DNA of 64,000 bases from Dyella sp. EPa41 (GTDB lineage Bacteria > Pseudomonadota > Gammaproteobacteria > Xanthomonadales > Rhodanobacteraceae). The stretch covers positions 1-64,000 of the forward strand of contig NZ_BCPR01000004.1 in assembly GCF_016586165.1 (NCBI RefSeq), read 5' to 3'. Every line of letters begins with the position of its first letter. Position 1 is the stretch's first letter. The notes under the pieces were generated by a model. It did not search any database. It was given only the letters and a program-made list of their open reading frames with translations, and had not been told where the DNA came from. This document shows positions 8,135 through 17,170 of this stretch, piece after piece. The position numbers and the translations under genes are program-made.

Positions 8135-9028
8135 TGGCACGAGGCGTCCGCCGGGCGCTGTCGATGCACTGAGTACCGAACCGGATCGAACGGGCAGCCG
8201 CGCTTGCGTTTGGCGCACCACTCATCCGCGACCTGCGTCGTCGCGGCAAAGGTCATCTCGCCCGAACGCCACCCTGGCTCGGCAGCCCGACGATCCTCCA
8301 CCCGAATTCGCATCGCCGCCTGGTCGCCGCTTGCGCCCAGGTTGACGGCATTGAAGCGCGCGCCACTCGCAGGGCAACCCTGCGGTCTGCCCGCTCAACT
8401 TTTATCCACCCATCCGGAGACAGCCTGGTGACAGGCTTCGCGGCAAAAACCGCCCCTCCCGACTCGCCGTAAGCGTGGCGAAAACATTATATACATCAGA
8501 TCATTACGCGACATATCTCGAGTCATCAGGCGAACCGTTCGCATTATTGTTGCAGTGCAACTTGCATCGATCCAGATTGGGCCTATAACTCTACGCAACT
8601 CACATATGAACTCTTAGTTCGTATATGAATCGGACCTGACGAAAAGGCGGGGCCGGGCGGCACGATCGCGGGGAGAGGTGGTATGCGGGGCACGAGCTCG
8701 ATACAGCCAATAGCCGGCATGGCGGCGCAGCACCCGGCGTGTGCGCCGTGGACGCGCGCGAAAACGAATGATCGATGCATGGCATGGACGCGGGCAACCC
8801 TCCGTGATGGTCCGTGCGCAATCACCCGTGGTTGGAGCGGGAACGAGCAGACAAAGCCGTCACGGGGCCTTGTCGCGATCCGGGCGGCCTGAAGCGTCTG
8901 TTGCGGTCAGGGGAACCGCAACAGCGGGCCGGCAGGCGAACGAACACAACGCAAAGAAGTGAGCCGAGCTGGCGAGCGCACAACTCAAAAGCAATCACAA
9001 CATTGAAGCTTTACGGGGAGGATTAGTC
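8135..9028. other. Long non-coding interval upstream of the TonB receptor
   Basis: Almost 900 bp with no supported gene; short open frames in it have no ribosome-binding site or family resemblance. From about 8480 to 8635 it is distinctly AT-richer than its surroundings and contains the inverted repeat at 8603-8627. The remaining 400 bp to the receptor start are GC-rich, so the leader of the receptor mRNA may be long. I see no recognisable riboswitch fold. Confidence 0.5.
8603..8627. promoter_or_regulatory. Inverted-repeat operator candidate upstream of the TonB receptor
   Basis: CATATGAACT (8603-8612) and AGTTCGTATATG (8616-8627) form an inverted repeat around CTT with a one-base bulge. Its first 17 bases from 8604 match the fucP/iclR promoter site at 2113-2129 at 14 positions, with consensus ATATGAACTNWTARTTC. 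This suggests that the receptor is controlled by the same IclR protein. Confidence 0.5.
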
Positions 9029-12000
9029 ATGAGCACCACCTGTCTACGACGCAGCGTACTCGCCAGTTCCCTGGCGCTCGCACTTTTCACGCCGCATGTG
9101 TTCGCGCAGTCGGCATCACCCGCCAGCGACCAGTCATCGACACAGCAGGCGCCATCGAGCGCACCGTCGGATGCCAAGCCGGCCAAGGCGGTCGACCTGA
9201 AGGCGATCACGGTGACCGGCTCGATGATCCCGCGCGTGGAGGTCGAAGGACCCGCCCCGGTGGTCTCCATTACCGGCGAGCAGATCAAGGCGCAGGGCTT
9301 CACCACGCTGTGGGAATTCCTCGATTCGCTACCGCAGGTGGGCCAGCAGGTTTCGGACTCGCCCTCGTGGGGCTCCAGCTCGGTCAATGCGCGCTCGGTC
9401 AATCTGCGCGGCCTGGGCCCTGGCTTCAGCCTGCTGATGATCAACGGCCATCGCGTGGTGGACTACCCGCAGCCGTTGAACAAGCAGAGCAACTTCCAGA
9501 ACTACAACAACATCCCGACCGGCATGATCGACCATGTCGAAATCCTGGCGTCGGGTGCCTCGTCGATCTACGGCTCCGACGCCGTGGCGGGCGTGGTCAA
9601 CGTGATCCTTAAGAAGAACTACCAGGGTGACGAGCTGCAGGTGACGGGCGGCGGCGCCACCCGCGGTGGCCGCAGCTATGGCGACATCAACTTCCTCGGC
9701 GGCAAGTCCGGCGAGAACTGGCACATCCAGTACAACCTGGAAAAGACCAACCGCACGGCGCTGTGGGGCCATGATCGTCCGTACCAGGACTCGGTCTCCG
9801 ATGCGGGCTATGGCGCCTGGGGCCCGGCCGCGCGCATGTTCGGCTACCAGTACGACGCAGCCGGCGCCATCGCCCTCTCCGCGAAGGACGCCAATGGCCA
9901 ATACATCACGCCGCCCACCGGCACCTGCTCGAAATTCACCAATTCGCAGCTGGCCCAGTCGCACACCGTCACCACCAACGGCACGCAGATCGCCAGCATC
10001 ACCGACAACGGTTACTACTGCGCGCAGCCCCATCTGTTCCAGGACTGGGTGCTGACCGGCGGCACGCGCAGCACCAATGGCTACCTGGGCGGCGAGTACG
10101 ACTTCTCCAACGGCCTGCAGCTGTACGGTTCGGCCGCGCTGTATGACACGGTGGGCACGTCCAACACGCAGTTGAATGCCTTTGGCACCGGCCAGTTCTA
10201 CGACCAGACCACCGGCCAGGTCATCAGCCAGGCCATCCGTCAGCTGACCGCGACGGAAATGGGCACCTCGGCCAATACCCACGACCGCGAGCAGAACTGG
10301 AACCTGGAGCTCGGCCTGCGCGGCTCGATATTCGACAACCAGTTCCACTGGGACCTGAACCTCAACAGCCAGCGCTACACCGTGCGCGAGGACTACACGG
10401 CCTACAACCAGAAGGGGATGAACGATTTCTTCCTCGGCAAGCAGCTGGGCACCACCGCCGCCGGCGATCCGATCTATGCGATGAACTGGCAGCAGTGGTG
10501 GAATCCGATCAACCCGCAGCAGTACAGCCAGTTCGCGGTGAATGGCGAAAACACGTCGTCATCGTGGCTGGACCAGGCGCAGTTCCGCATCAACGGTGAC
10601 CTGTTCAAGCTGCCGTGGGTCAACGACTCGGTGGGTTGGGCCGCGGTGCTGGAAGCCGCGCACAACGGCTTCAAGCTCTCGCCCGATATCCGCGGCCTCG
10701 ACCCGACCACCTTCCAGAACCCGTTTGGCGCGTTTCTCACCGGCGAAGGCACCCGCCAGCGCTTCTCGCTGGGCACGGAGTTCCGCATACCGCTGCTCGA
10801 TTCGCTGACCTGGACCATTTCCGGCCGCGGCGACAAGTACAACGACGCCAGCAAGGCCGACGTTGCCAAGACCTGGGGCACCGGCATCGAATACCGCCCG
10901 TTTGACAGCCTGCTGTTGCGCGGCAGCTACGGCACCAACTTCAAGGCGCCGGACATGCAGGCCATCTACCTGACCGGCTCGACCTCGCCGGTAGGTGATT
11001 ACATCGACCCCCTGCAATGCATCAACGCCATCAAGTCGGGCCAGTCCAACAGCACGTGGTGCAACCTGGTGCAACGCCCGACCTCGCAGTACTACACGCT
11101 GTACACGAACGGCAGCCGCCTGCTGGAGCCGCAGACCGGTCATTCCTGGACCTACGGTTTCGTGTGGCAGATCCCGGGCGTGCAGGGCCTGTCGATGTCG
11201 GTCGACTACTGGCACATGGGCGTGGACAACGCCATCCAGTACCTCGGTGCGGACACCGTGCTGACCGATGAGGCCGGGTGTCTTACCGGCGTGCAGGCAA
11301 GCGGCACCTCGGCCTTGTCGCCGTACACGGCGCACGTGCCGGGCTCGCAGTACTGCCAGATGGTCACCCAGATGGTCCAGCGCAATGCGGCTGGCCAGAT
11401 CGTGTCGGAGCAGTCCGGCCCGATCAACGAGGCGTCGCTGTATGTGAGCGGTATCGATGCGCTGCTCGACTACAAGCTGCACACCGAAGACAGCGGCGAT
11501 TTCCGCGCCACCATCAACTACACCAACAACCTCGAGTACAAGCAGCGTGTGCTCGCTTCCGACCCGCTGCAGAACACCCGCTACAACAACGTGGCGAGCC
11601 GCATGACCTGGATCGGCGACTGGACCAAGGGCAAGTGGAACGTGTCGATCTCGGGCGTGCGCGACGGCAGCATGCGTGCCCCGAACTACGCCGGTTGCAA
11701 CGTGTTGCCCAACGGCATCCAGCCGGGCATGGTCAACGTCGTGAACGGCAGCCAGTCGATCAGCACCGGCATCTGCCAGGTCACGCAGGATGGCAACCCG
11801 GTGAACGTCGCCGACACCACGTACCGCGGCAGGACGCCGGTGTGGATCACCTGGAACAGCTCGGTGGGCTACCAGATCAACCCAGACACCCGCCTGAAGC
11901 TCACCGTGTCCAACATCTTCGACAAGGTCGGTGCGATCCCCTACTACGCCGGCGGCTTCGAGTTCGTCACGACGGGGCAGACCGCCAGCGAATACAACGG

Positions 12001-12040
12001 TCGCGAGTGGTTCCTCACGTTTGACTACAAGTTCGACTGA
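9029..12040 (+). CDS. TonB-dependent outer-membrane receptor
   Basis: A 1003-residue outer-membrane receptor. Residues 1-26 are a signal peptide ending at VFAQ; a low-complexity Ser/Ala/Pro linker follows; KAITVTGS near residue 60 is the TonB-box region; the plug domain (VNLRGLG, MINGHRVVD, IEVLASGASSIYGSD-type segment, VAGVVNVILKK) spans about 70-200; the rest is the 22-strand barrel with long loops. This subclass, common in Xanthomonadales, usually takes up oligosaccharides or other organic nutrients rather than siderophores. A strong GGGGAGGA lies before the ATG. It is monocistronic, followed by a terminator. The substrate is unknown; the shared operator with fucP hints at fucose-containing glycans. 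Confidence 0.92.
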   Translation: MSTTCLRRSVLASSLALALFTPHVFAQSASPASDQSSTQQAPSSAPSDAKPAKAVDLKAITVTGSMIPRVEVEGPAPVVSITGEQIKAQGFTTLWEFLDSLPQVGQQVSDSPSWGSSSVNARSVNLRGLGPGFSLLMINGHRVVDYPQPLNKQSNFQNYNNIPTGMIDHVEILASGASSIYGSDAVAGVVNVILKKNYQGDELQVTGGGATRGGRSYGDINFLGGKSGENWHIQYNLEKTNRTALWGHDRPYQDSVSDAGYGAWGPAARMFGYQYDAAGAIALSAKDANGQYITPPTGTCSKFTNSQLAQSHTVTTNGTQIASITDNGYYCAQPHLFQDWVLTGGTRSTNGYLGGEYDFSNGLQLYGSAALYDTVGTSNTQLNAFGTGQFYDQTTGQVISQAIRQLTATEMGTSANTHDREQNWNLELGLRGSIFDNQFHWDLNLNSQRYTVREDYTAYNQKGMNDFFLGKQLGTTAAGDPIYAMNWQQWWNPINPQQYSQFAVNGENTSSSWLDQAQFRINGDLFKLPWVNDSVGWAAVLEAAHNGFKLSPDIRGLDPTTFQNPFGAFLTGEGTRQRFSLGTEFRIPLLDSLTWTISGRGDKYNDASKADVAKTWGTGIEYRPFDSLLLRGSYGTNFKAPDMQAIYLTGSTSPVGDYIDPLQCINAIKSGQSNSTWCNLVQRPTSQYYTLYTNGSRLLEPQTGHSWTYGFVWQIPGVQGLSMSVDYWHMGVDNAIQYLGADTVLTDEAGCLTGVQASGTSALSPYTAHVPGSQYCQMVTQMVQRNAAGQIVSEQSGPINEASLYVSGIDALLDYKLHTEDSGDFRATINYTNNLEYKQRVLASDPLQNTRYNNVASRMTWIGDWTKGKWNVSISGVRDGSMRAPNYAGCNVLPNGIQPGMVNVVNGSQSISTGICQVTQDGNPVNVADTTYRGRTPVWITWNSSVGYQINPDTRLKLTVSNIFDKVGAIPYYAGGFEFVTTGQTASEYNGREWFLTFDYKFD

Positions 12041-12137
12041 TCGATCGGAGGGTCGCGCCTGATCAAGCCGGCCCGTTGAAAAGTGAGCTCGGGCGGCGCC
12101 ACCCCCTCTGGCCTGGCTCGAGCTGACTTGTGGAGCG

Positions 12138-12172
12138 AATCGGCCCCGGTGTTTCCGGGGCCGATTCTTTTT
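12138..12172 (+). terminator. Rho-independent terminator after the TonB receptor
   Basis: A perfect 12-bp stem, AATCGGCCCCGG (12138-12149) with CCGGGGCCGATT (12155-12166), around a 5-nt TGTTT loop, is followed by CTTTTT. It lies about 100 bp after the receptor stop. Confidence 0.9.
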
Positions 12173-12499
12173 GTGCGCCATCCATCGCCATGTGCGCCTG
12201 CAGGCTTCGCGGCCCGCGCTGGTCCGATGGCGTGCAACACCAACGCCGCTCGCAAGTTCCTGCCGCCCTCGACATGAGGGCGCGCATGGATCGCCCCAGA
12301 AGGCGAAAGCAGCGACGATCAGCGCGGCGACGCCCTTAAATCAATTGCTTATGTCGCCCGCCCCGCTCCGCACGAGCCGCCGGGTGCTCACCAACATCCA
12401 CTTTGACGCTTGAGCGACCGGCGCTTCTCATTGACCTCCTGCATCGGATGCCACATTTAGGCTCCTGGCTATCGACACGATGGGACACAAGGACAATCC
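12173..12499. other. Promoter region of gnd
   Basis: About 330 bp between the terminator and gnd with no supported gene. A TTGACC at 12434-12439 is a possible -35 element, but a good -10 at 17 bp is not evident. Confidence 0.4.
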
Positions 12500-13405
12500 A
12501 TGAAGCTCGGCATGATCGGTTTGGGCAGGATGGGCGCCAACATGGCGCAGCGCTTGTTGCGCGGCGGACACGAGGTCGTGGGCTTCGATCCGCAGCCCGC
12601 CGCGAGACAGGCGCTCGAAGACAAAGGCGCGGCCTCGGCGGATTCGCTGCAGGCCCTGGTCGCCGCGCTGCCCGCGCCGCGGGTGCTGTGGCTGATGGTG
12701 CCGGCCGGCGAAGCGACGGACAAAAGCCTGGACGCACTGCGGCCGCTGCTTGGCCCGGGCGATGTCGTCGTCGATGGCGGCAATTCGAACTACAAGGACA
12801 CCTTGCGCCGGGCGAAGCAGTTCGGCGAGCACGGCATCGCCTATGTCGACTGTGGCACCAGCGGCGGCGTGTGGGGCCTGGATGAGGGCTACAGCCTGAT
12901 GATCGGTGGCGACGAAGCCGCCGTCGATCGCCTGCGCCCGGTGTTCGAGACGCTGGCGCCCGCCAGGGATCGCGGCTGGGCTCGCGTCGGTCCGGTGGGC
13001 TCCGGCCATTTCACCAAGATGGTCCACAACGGCATCGAGTACGGCATGATGCAGGCGTATGCCGAAGGCTTTTCCATACTCAAGCACAAGACCGCCTTTG
13101 GCCTGGATCTGCACGCCATTGCCGAAGTCTGGCGCCACGGCAGCGTGGTGCGTTCATGGCTGCTGGATCTCACCGCCGACGCCTTGAAGAAGAACCCGGA
13201 CATGTCCGGCATCGCGCCTTATGTTCCGGATTCCGGCGAAGGCCGCTGGACCGTCGATGAAGCCATCGACCTCAACGTTCCCGCGCCGGTGATCACGCAG
13301 TCACTGATCGAGCGCCTGCGTTCGCGCGACGACGATTCGTTCTCCGACAAGCTGCTGTCCGCCATGCGCAACGAATTTGGCGGCCACCCCATCAAGAAGG
13401 AATGA
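12500..13405 (+). CDS. gnd: 6-phosphogluconate dehydrogenase, short (GndA/YqeC) type
   Basis: A 301-residue cytoplasmic enzyme that oxidatively decarboxylates 6-phosphogluconate to ribulose 5-phosphate. The Rossmann motif MIGLGRMGANMAQ is at the N-terminus, VDCGTSGGVWG at about 115-125, and the catalytic segment FTKMVHNGIEYGMMQ at about 172-186 supplies the Lys and Glu. At about 300 residues it belongs to the short class, which is often NAD-preferring, rather than the 470-residue class. It is convergent with tkt, 28 bp apart. With tkt and tal it forms a pentose-phosphate group. Confidence 0.92.
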   Translation: MKLGMIGLGRMGANMAQRLLRGGHEVVGFDPQPAARQALEDKGAASADSLQALVAALPAPRVLWLMVPAGEATDKSLDALRPLLGPGDVVVDGGNSNYKDTLRRAKQFGEHGIAYVDCGTSGGVWGLDEGYSLMIGGDEAAVDRLRPVFETLAPARDRGWARVGPVGSGHFTKMVHNGIEYGMMQAYAEGFSILKHKTAFGLDLHAIAEVWRHGSVVRSWLLDLTADALKKNPDMSGIAPYVPDSGEGRWTVDEAIDLNVPAPVITQSLIERLRSRDDDSFSDKLLSAMRNEFGGHPIKKE

Positions 13406-13433
13406 CCTGCCGCGCCGGCCACACGCGCTGCCG

Positions 13434-15482
13434 CTACCTGGCGAGCAGCGCCCTGGCCCGCGCCACCACCGCATCCACCGTAAAACCGAACGACTCCAGC
13501 AGTACCTTGGCGGGCGCGGACGCGCCAAAACGCTCCATGCCCAGCATGTCGCCATCGGGGCCGATGTAGCGCTCCCAGCCCTGCGATACGCCCAGTTCCA
13601 CGGCGAGCCTGGCTCGCACGGAAGGTGGCAACACCTGGTCGCGCTCCGCTTGCGTCAAGGCATCGAAGAGTTCCCAGCTCGGCATCGATACGCAGCGCAC
13701 GGCCACGCCCTCTTCCTGCAGGCGCTCCGCCGCATGGACGATCAGGCCGACCTCCGAACCGCTGGCGATGAGGATCAGCGCCGGCTTGCCATCGGGCGGA
13801 TCGCTCAGCACATAGCCGCCACGGCGCAGCCCATCCGCCGCGGCAAACCGGCGGCGATCCAGCGTGGGTACGTCCTGCCGGGTAAGCGCCAGCAGCACCG
13901 GACGATCCTTCGTCTCCATGGCGACCCGCCAGGCCATCGCCGTTTCATTGGCGTCCGCGGGGCGGATCAGCACCAGGTTCGGAATGGCGCGCAGATTCGC
14001 CAGCTGTTCGATGGGCTGGTGCGTCGGCCCGTCTTCGCCGAGCGCGATGCTGTCGTGGGTGAACACATGCACGACGTGCAGGCCCATCAACGCAGCCAGC
14101 CGCACCGGCGGCCGCATGTAGTCGGAGAAGATCAGGAAGGTCGATCCGAACGGCACGATGGCGCCGTGCGCGGCGAGGCCATTGACGATGGCGCCCATCG
14201 CATGTTCGCGGACGCCAAAGTGCAGATTGCGGCCGAAGTAACCCCAGCCCGCCGAATCCGAACCTTGCAGGTCCTCGCCTTCCGACGCCACTGGATTGAA
14301 ATCGCCCAGGCCTTTCAGCACGGTTTTCGTCGACGGGTCCAGATCGGCCGAGCCACCGGTGAACGCGGGCACCCTGGCGGCGAATGCGTTCATGACCTTG
14401 CCCGAAGCGTCGCGCGTGGCCATGCCCTTGTCGTCTGCCTCGAACACCGGGATGTCGGCATCCCAGCCTTCGGCAAGCTCGCCGCGAATGGATTGCTGCA
14501 GTTCGGCATGAAGATCCGGAAACGCCTTCGCATAGGCATCCACGCGGGCATCCCAGGCTGCCTCCAGCTCCTCGCCGCGTGGCACCGCCTGGCGAAAATG
14601 CGCCAGGACATCGTCGGGGACCAGGAAGTCGGGCTCCGTCGGCCAGCCGAGCTTCTGCTTGGTCTTTCTCACGCCCTCGGCGCCCAGCGGCGAGCCATGG
14701 GCCTTGAAGCTGTCCTGCTCCGGCGAGCCGTAGCCCAGGTGCGTGCGCACCAGGATCATCGTTGGCCGCGTGCGCTTTGCGCGCGCGGTTTCCAGGGCGG
14801 CCTCGATCGCCGCAAGATCATTGCCATCGTTCACGCGGATGGTATGCCACCCGTAGGCATCGAAGCGGCGCCGGCGATCTTCGGAGAACGTGATGTCCGT
14901 GCCCGCCGATAGCGTCACGGCATTGTCGTCGTACAGGCAGATCAGCTTGCCCAGCCGCAGGTGCCCCGCAAGCGAGGCGGCTTCCGAGGCAACGCCTTCC
15001 ATCAGGTCGCCATCGCTGACCAAGGCATACGTGCAGTGATCGATCACGCGATGACCGGGCCTGTTGTAGCGCGCAGCCAACTGCGCTTCGGCCATGGCCA
15101 TGCCGACGGCATTCGCCATGCCTTGACCGAGGGGGCCGGTGGTGGTTTCCACGCCCGGCGTGTGGCCGCGCTCGGGATGTCCCGGCGTCTTGCTGCCCCA
15201 TTGGCGGAACCGCTTGATGTCGTCCAGGGTGAGCTCGTAGCCGGTGAGGTAGAGCAGGCTGTAGAGCAGCGCCGATCCGTGCCCCGCGGAAAGCACGAAG
15301 CGATCGCGATCGAACCATTGCGGATTGCCGGGATTGAACTTCAGCCATCGCGTCCAGAGCGCGTACGCCATGGGCGCCGCATCGAGCGGCAAGCCCGGAT
15401 GCCCGCTGTTCGCCTTCTGCACCATGTCGACCGCGAGAAAACGGATGGTGTCGATGCATGTCTTGTCGAAGTCGTTGGACAT
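13434..15482 (-). CDS. tkt: Transketolase
   Basis: A 682-residue thiamine-diphosphate enzyme that transfers two-carbon ketol units in the non-oxidative pentose-phosphate pathway. The start [19 protein letters not shown] is typical. Seen in order: [44 protein letters not shown], the ThDP motif beginning [13 protein letters not shown] and ending LICLYDDN, and the second signature [17 protein letters not shown]. Length matches the family. It lies 74 bp downstream of tal on the same strand, so the two are probably co-transcribed. Confidence 0.95.
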   Translation of the reverse strand: MSNDFDKTCIDTIRFLAVDMVQKANSGHPGLPLDAAPMAYALWTRWLKFNPGNPQWFDRDRFVLSAGHGSALLYSLLYLTGYELTLDDIKRFRQWGSKTPGHPERGHTPGVETTTGPLGQGMANAVGMAMAEAQLAARYNRPGHRVIDHCTYALVSDGDLMEGVASEAASLAGHLRLGKLICLYDDNAVTLSAGTDITFSEDRRRRFDAYGWHTIRVNDGNDLAAIEAALETARAKRTRPTMILVRTHLGYGSPEQDSFKAHGSPLGAEGVRKTKQKLGWPTEPDFLVPDDVLAHFRQAVPRGEELEAAWDARVDAYAKAFPDLHAELQQSIRGELAEGWDADIPVFEADDKGMATRDASGKVMNAFAARVPAFTGGSADLDPSTKTVLKGLGDFNPVASEGEDLQGSDSAGWGYFGRNLHFGVREHAMGAIVNGLAAHGAIVPFGSTFLIFSDYMRPPVRLAALMGLHVVHVFTHDSIALGEDGPTHQPIEQLANLRAIPNLVLIRPADANETAMAWRVAMETKDRPVLLALTRQDVPTLDRRRFAAADGLRRGGYVLSDPPDGKPALILIASGSEVGLIVHAAERLQEEGVAVRCVSMPSWELFDALTQAERDQVLPPSVRARLAVELGVSQGWERYIGPDGDMLGMERFGASAPAKVLLESFGFTVDAVVARARALLAR

Positions 15483-15556
15483 AAGGTTTTCCGAAGAAGC
15501 GTCGCGTGCCTTCGTGCCATGCCAGCGGGTGCGCCCTTCCCTGCGCCACCAGAAGC

Positions 15557-16648
15557 TCAGGAAGCTTTCGCGCCGCGCAGCGCCTCGCCTTTCTCGGCAA
15601 CGCGACGGAGCAGTGCCTTCCAGGATTTGACGAACGCCTCGGCGCCCTCCTGCTGAAGTCGAACGGCAAGTTCGTCGGTATCCACGCCTGCCCCGGCAAA
15701 CCTGGCCAGCACGGTGTCGGCGTCGCCGCCATCCCTTGGCATGACGCCCCTGAGCTCGCCGTGGTCGGCAAAGGCCGCCAAGGTCTTTTCAGGCATCGTG
15801 TCGATCGTGTCGGACGTGGCCAGCGCCTCCACATACAACGTGTCGGAGGCGTTGGGGTCCTTGGTGCCGGTGCTTGCCCAAAGCAGCCGTTGCGGAAGCG
15901 CGCCCTCATCGGCCAGCGCACGCCAGCGCGGCGATGCGAGCATGTCCCGGTATGCGCGATAGACCGTTCCGGCGACAGCCACGCCAAGCGTATTGCGCAA
16001 CTTCTCGTCGACCTTGTCCTTGACGGCCACGTCCCAGCGGCTGACGAACAGCGACGCCACGGAACATACCTCCGCATCCAGCTTAGCCTCGAGCCTGCGC
16101 TCGATGCCGCGCATATAGGCCTCGGCCGCAGCCATATACTGGTCACTGGAAAACAACAGCGTCACGTTGATCGGAATACCCGCGAAGATCGACTCCTCGA
16201 TGGCCGGGATGCCCTCCGGGGTGCCTGGGATCTTCACGAACAGATTGCTGCGCGCCGCCTTCTGGTGGATATCGGCCGCGGCGCGGATGCTTTCCTGCGT
16301 GTCGGCGGCCAGCAGCGGCGACACCTCCATCGACACCCAGCCGTCCATATGGTGGCTTGCCTCGTAGACGGGATAAAACATGTCCGCGGCGCGGCGCAGG
16401 TCGGCCAGCGCCAACTCCATGAACAGCGGCTCACCGGACTCGCCGGCGCGTGCCCTCTCGCGGATGTCCGCGTCATAGGCATGGCCGCCGCCCACGGCCG
16501 CGTCGAAGATGGTCGGGTTGGAGGTGAGGCCGGTAACCGAAAACTCGTCGATGTAGCGGCGCAACCTGCCGTCGTCGAGCAGGTCGCGGGTGATGTTGTC
16601 CAACCAGAGGCTCTGCCCCAGGTCATGCAGTTGCCGGGTCGGTTTCAT
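15557..16648 (-). CDS. tal: Transaldolase
   Basis: A 363-residue enzyme that moves dihydroxyacetone units between sugar phosphates. The Schiff-base lysine lies in [17 protein letters not shown]; other signatures are [11 protein letters not shown] near the start and [13 protein letters not shown]. Length and motifs fit the longer TalB-type subfamily found in actinobacteria and many proteobacteria. I chose the ATG at 16648 because the upstream extension is arginine-rich and unlike the family. It is the first gene of a tal-tkt unit, divergent from the DUF3606-ligD genes. Confidence 0.92.
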   Translation of the reverse strand: MKPTRQLHDLGQSLWLDNITRDLLDDGRLRRYIDEFSVTGLTSNPTIFDAAVGGGHAYDADIRERARAGESGEPLFMELALADLRRAADMFYPVYEASHHMDGWVSMEVSPLLAADTQESIRAAADIHQKAARSNLFVKIPGTPEGIPAIEESIFAGIPINVTLLFSSDQYMAAAEAYMRGIERRLEAKLDAEVCSVASLFVSRWDVAVKDKVDEKLRNTLGVAVAGTVYRAYRDMLASPRWRALADEGALPQRLLWASTGTKDPNASDTLYVEALATSDTIDTMPEKTLAAFADHGELRGVMPRDGGDADTVLARFAGAGVDTDELAVRLQQEGAEAFVKSWKALLRRVAEKGEALRGAKAS

Positions 16649-16992
16649 GACGAACACCGCGTGTCGCGCATGTCGTGATCGCGCCTTTCCCCGGCACCCG
16701 GGAGATCGCGAAAACTTGCCCGCATGATGCACATCGCCTCTGCCTCACTGCTTGAGCACCGCCGCCCCTGCACGACGTTCCGCCGGGGTCCGGCTACCCT
16801 GGCCCACCGGGTGTTAAAGCCCGGCATGGAGTGCATGGTCGTCGCGTGATGCCGTATTCCAGCCTTGAGGCGGGATCGAACCGATGGCAGCCTGGCCGGA
16901 GAGCCGGGCCTGCAGGGTCCGTTCGCGGGCGCTTGACTGCCCATTCACTACGGCCGTGCGAATGGTTGAGCTCCGTCTCCGGAGGAGCCGTC
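16649..16992. other. Divergent promoter region tal / DUF3606-ligD
   Basis: About 340 bp with no supported gene. It should hold promoters for tal-tkt leftward and for DUF3606-ligD rightward. No clear operator or -10/-35 pair is visible to me. Confidence 0.4.
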
Positions 16993-17169
16993 ATGACCGA
17001 CGACAAGAACCTGCGCGCGCCACGGGACGCCGAGCGCGTCAACGTCAACGAGGACTACGAGGTCCGCTACTGGTGCCGGAAGTGGGACGTCTCGGAGCAG
17101 CAGCTGCGTGACGCCGTCAAGCGCGTCGGCGTGATGTCCAGGGACGTGGCGAAGGCGCTCGGAAAATAA
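16993..17169 (+). CDS. DUF3606 small protein coupled to ligD
   Basis: A 58-residue protein of the DUF3606 family: charged N-terminus, VNVNEDYEVRYWCRKWDVS, then a helix-turn-helix-like EQQLRDAVKRVGVMSRDVAKAL. GGAGGAG at 16981-16987 supports the ATG. The domain has unknown function; its two-helix layout could bind nucleic acid, but that is inference. Only one base separates its stop from the GTG of ligD, so the two are very likely co-translated, hinting at a role near DNA repair. Confidence 0.8.
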   Translation: MTDDKNLRAPRDAERVNVNEDYEVRYWCRKWDVSEQQLRDAVKRVGVMSRDVAKALGK

Positions 17170-17170
17170 C

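Noticed and set aside
8119..8313. A 64-codon minus-strand frame after the RibD-like gene
   Set aside because: Partly antisense to the coding end of the neighbour and lacking any recognisable motif or start signal.
8683..9026. Short plus-strand frames upstream of the TonB receptor
   Set aside because: No ribosome-binding site, no family and atypical residue composition; more likely a long leader or promoter region.
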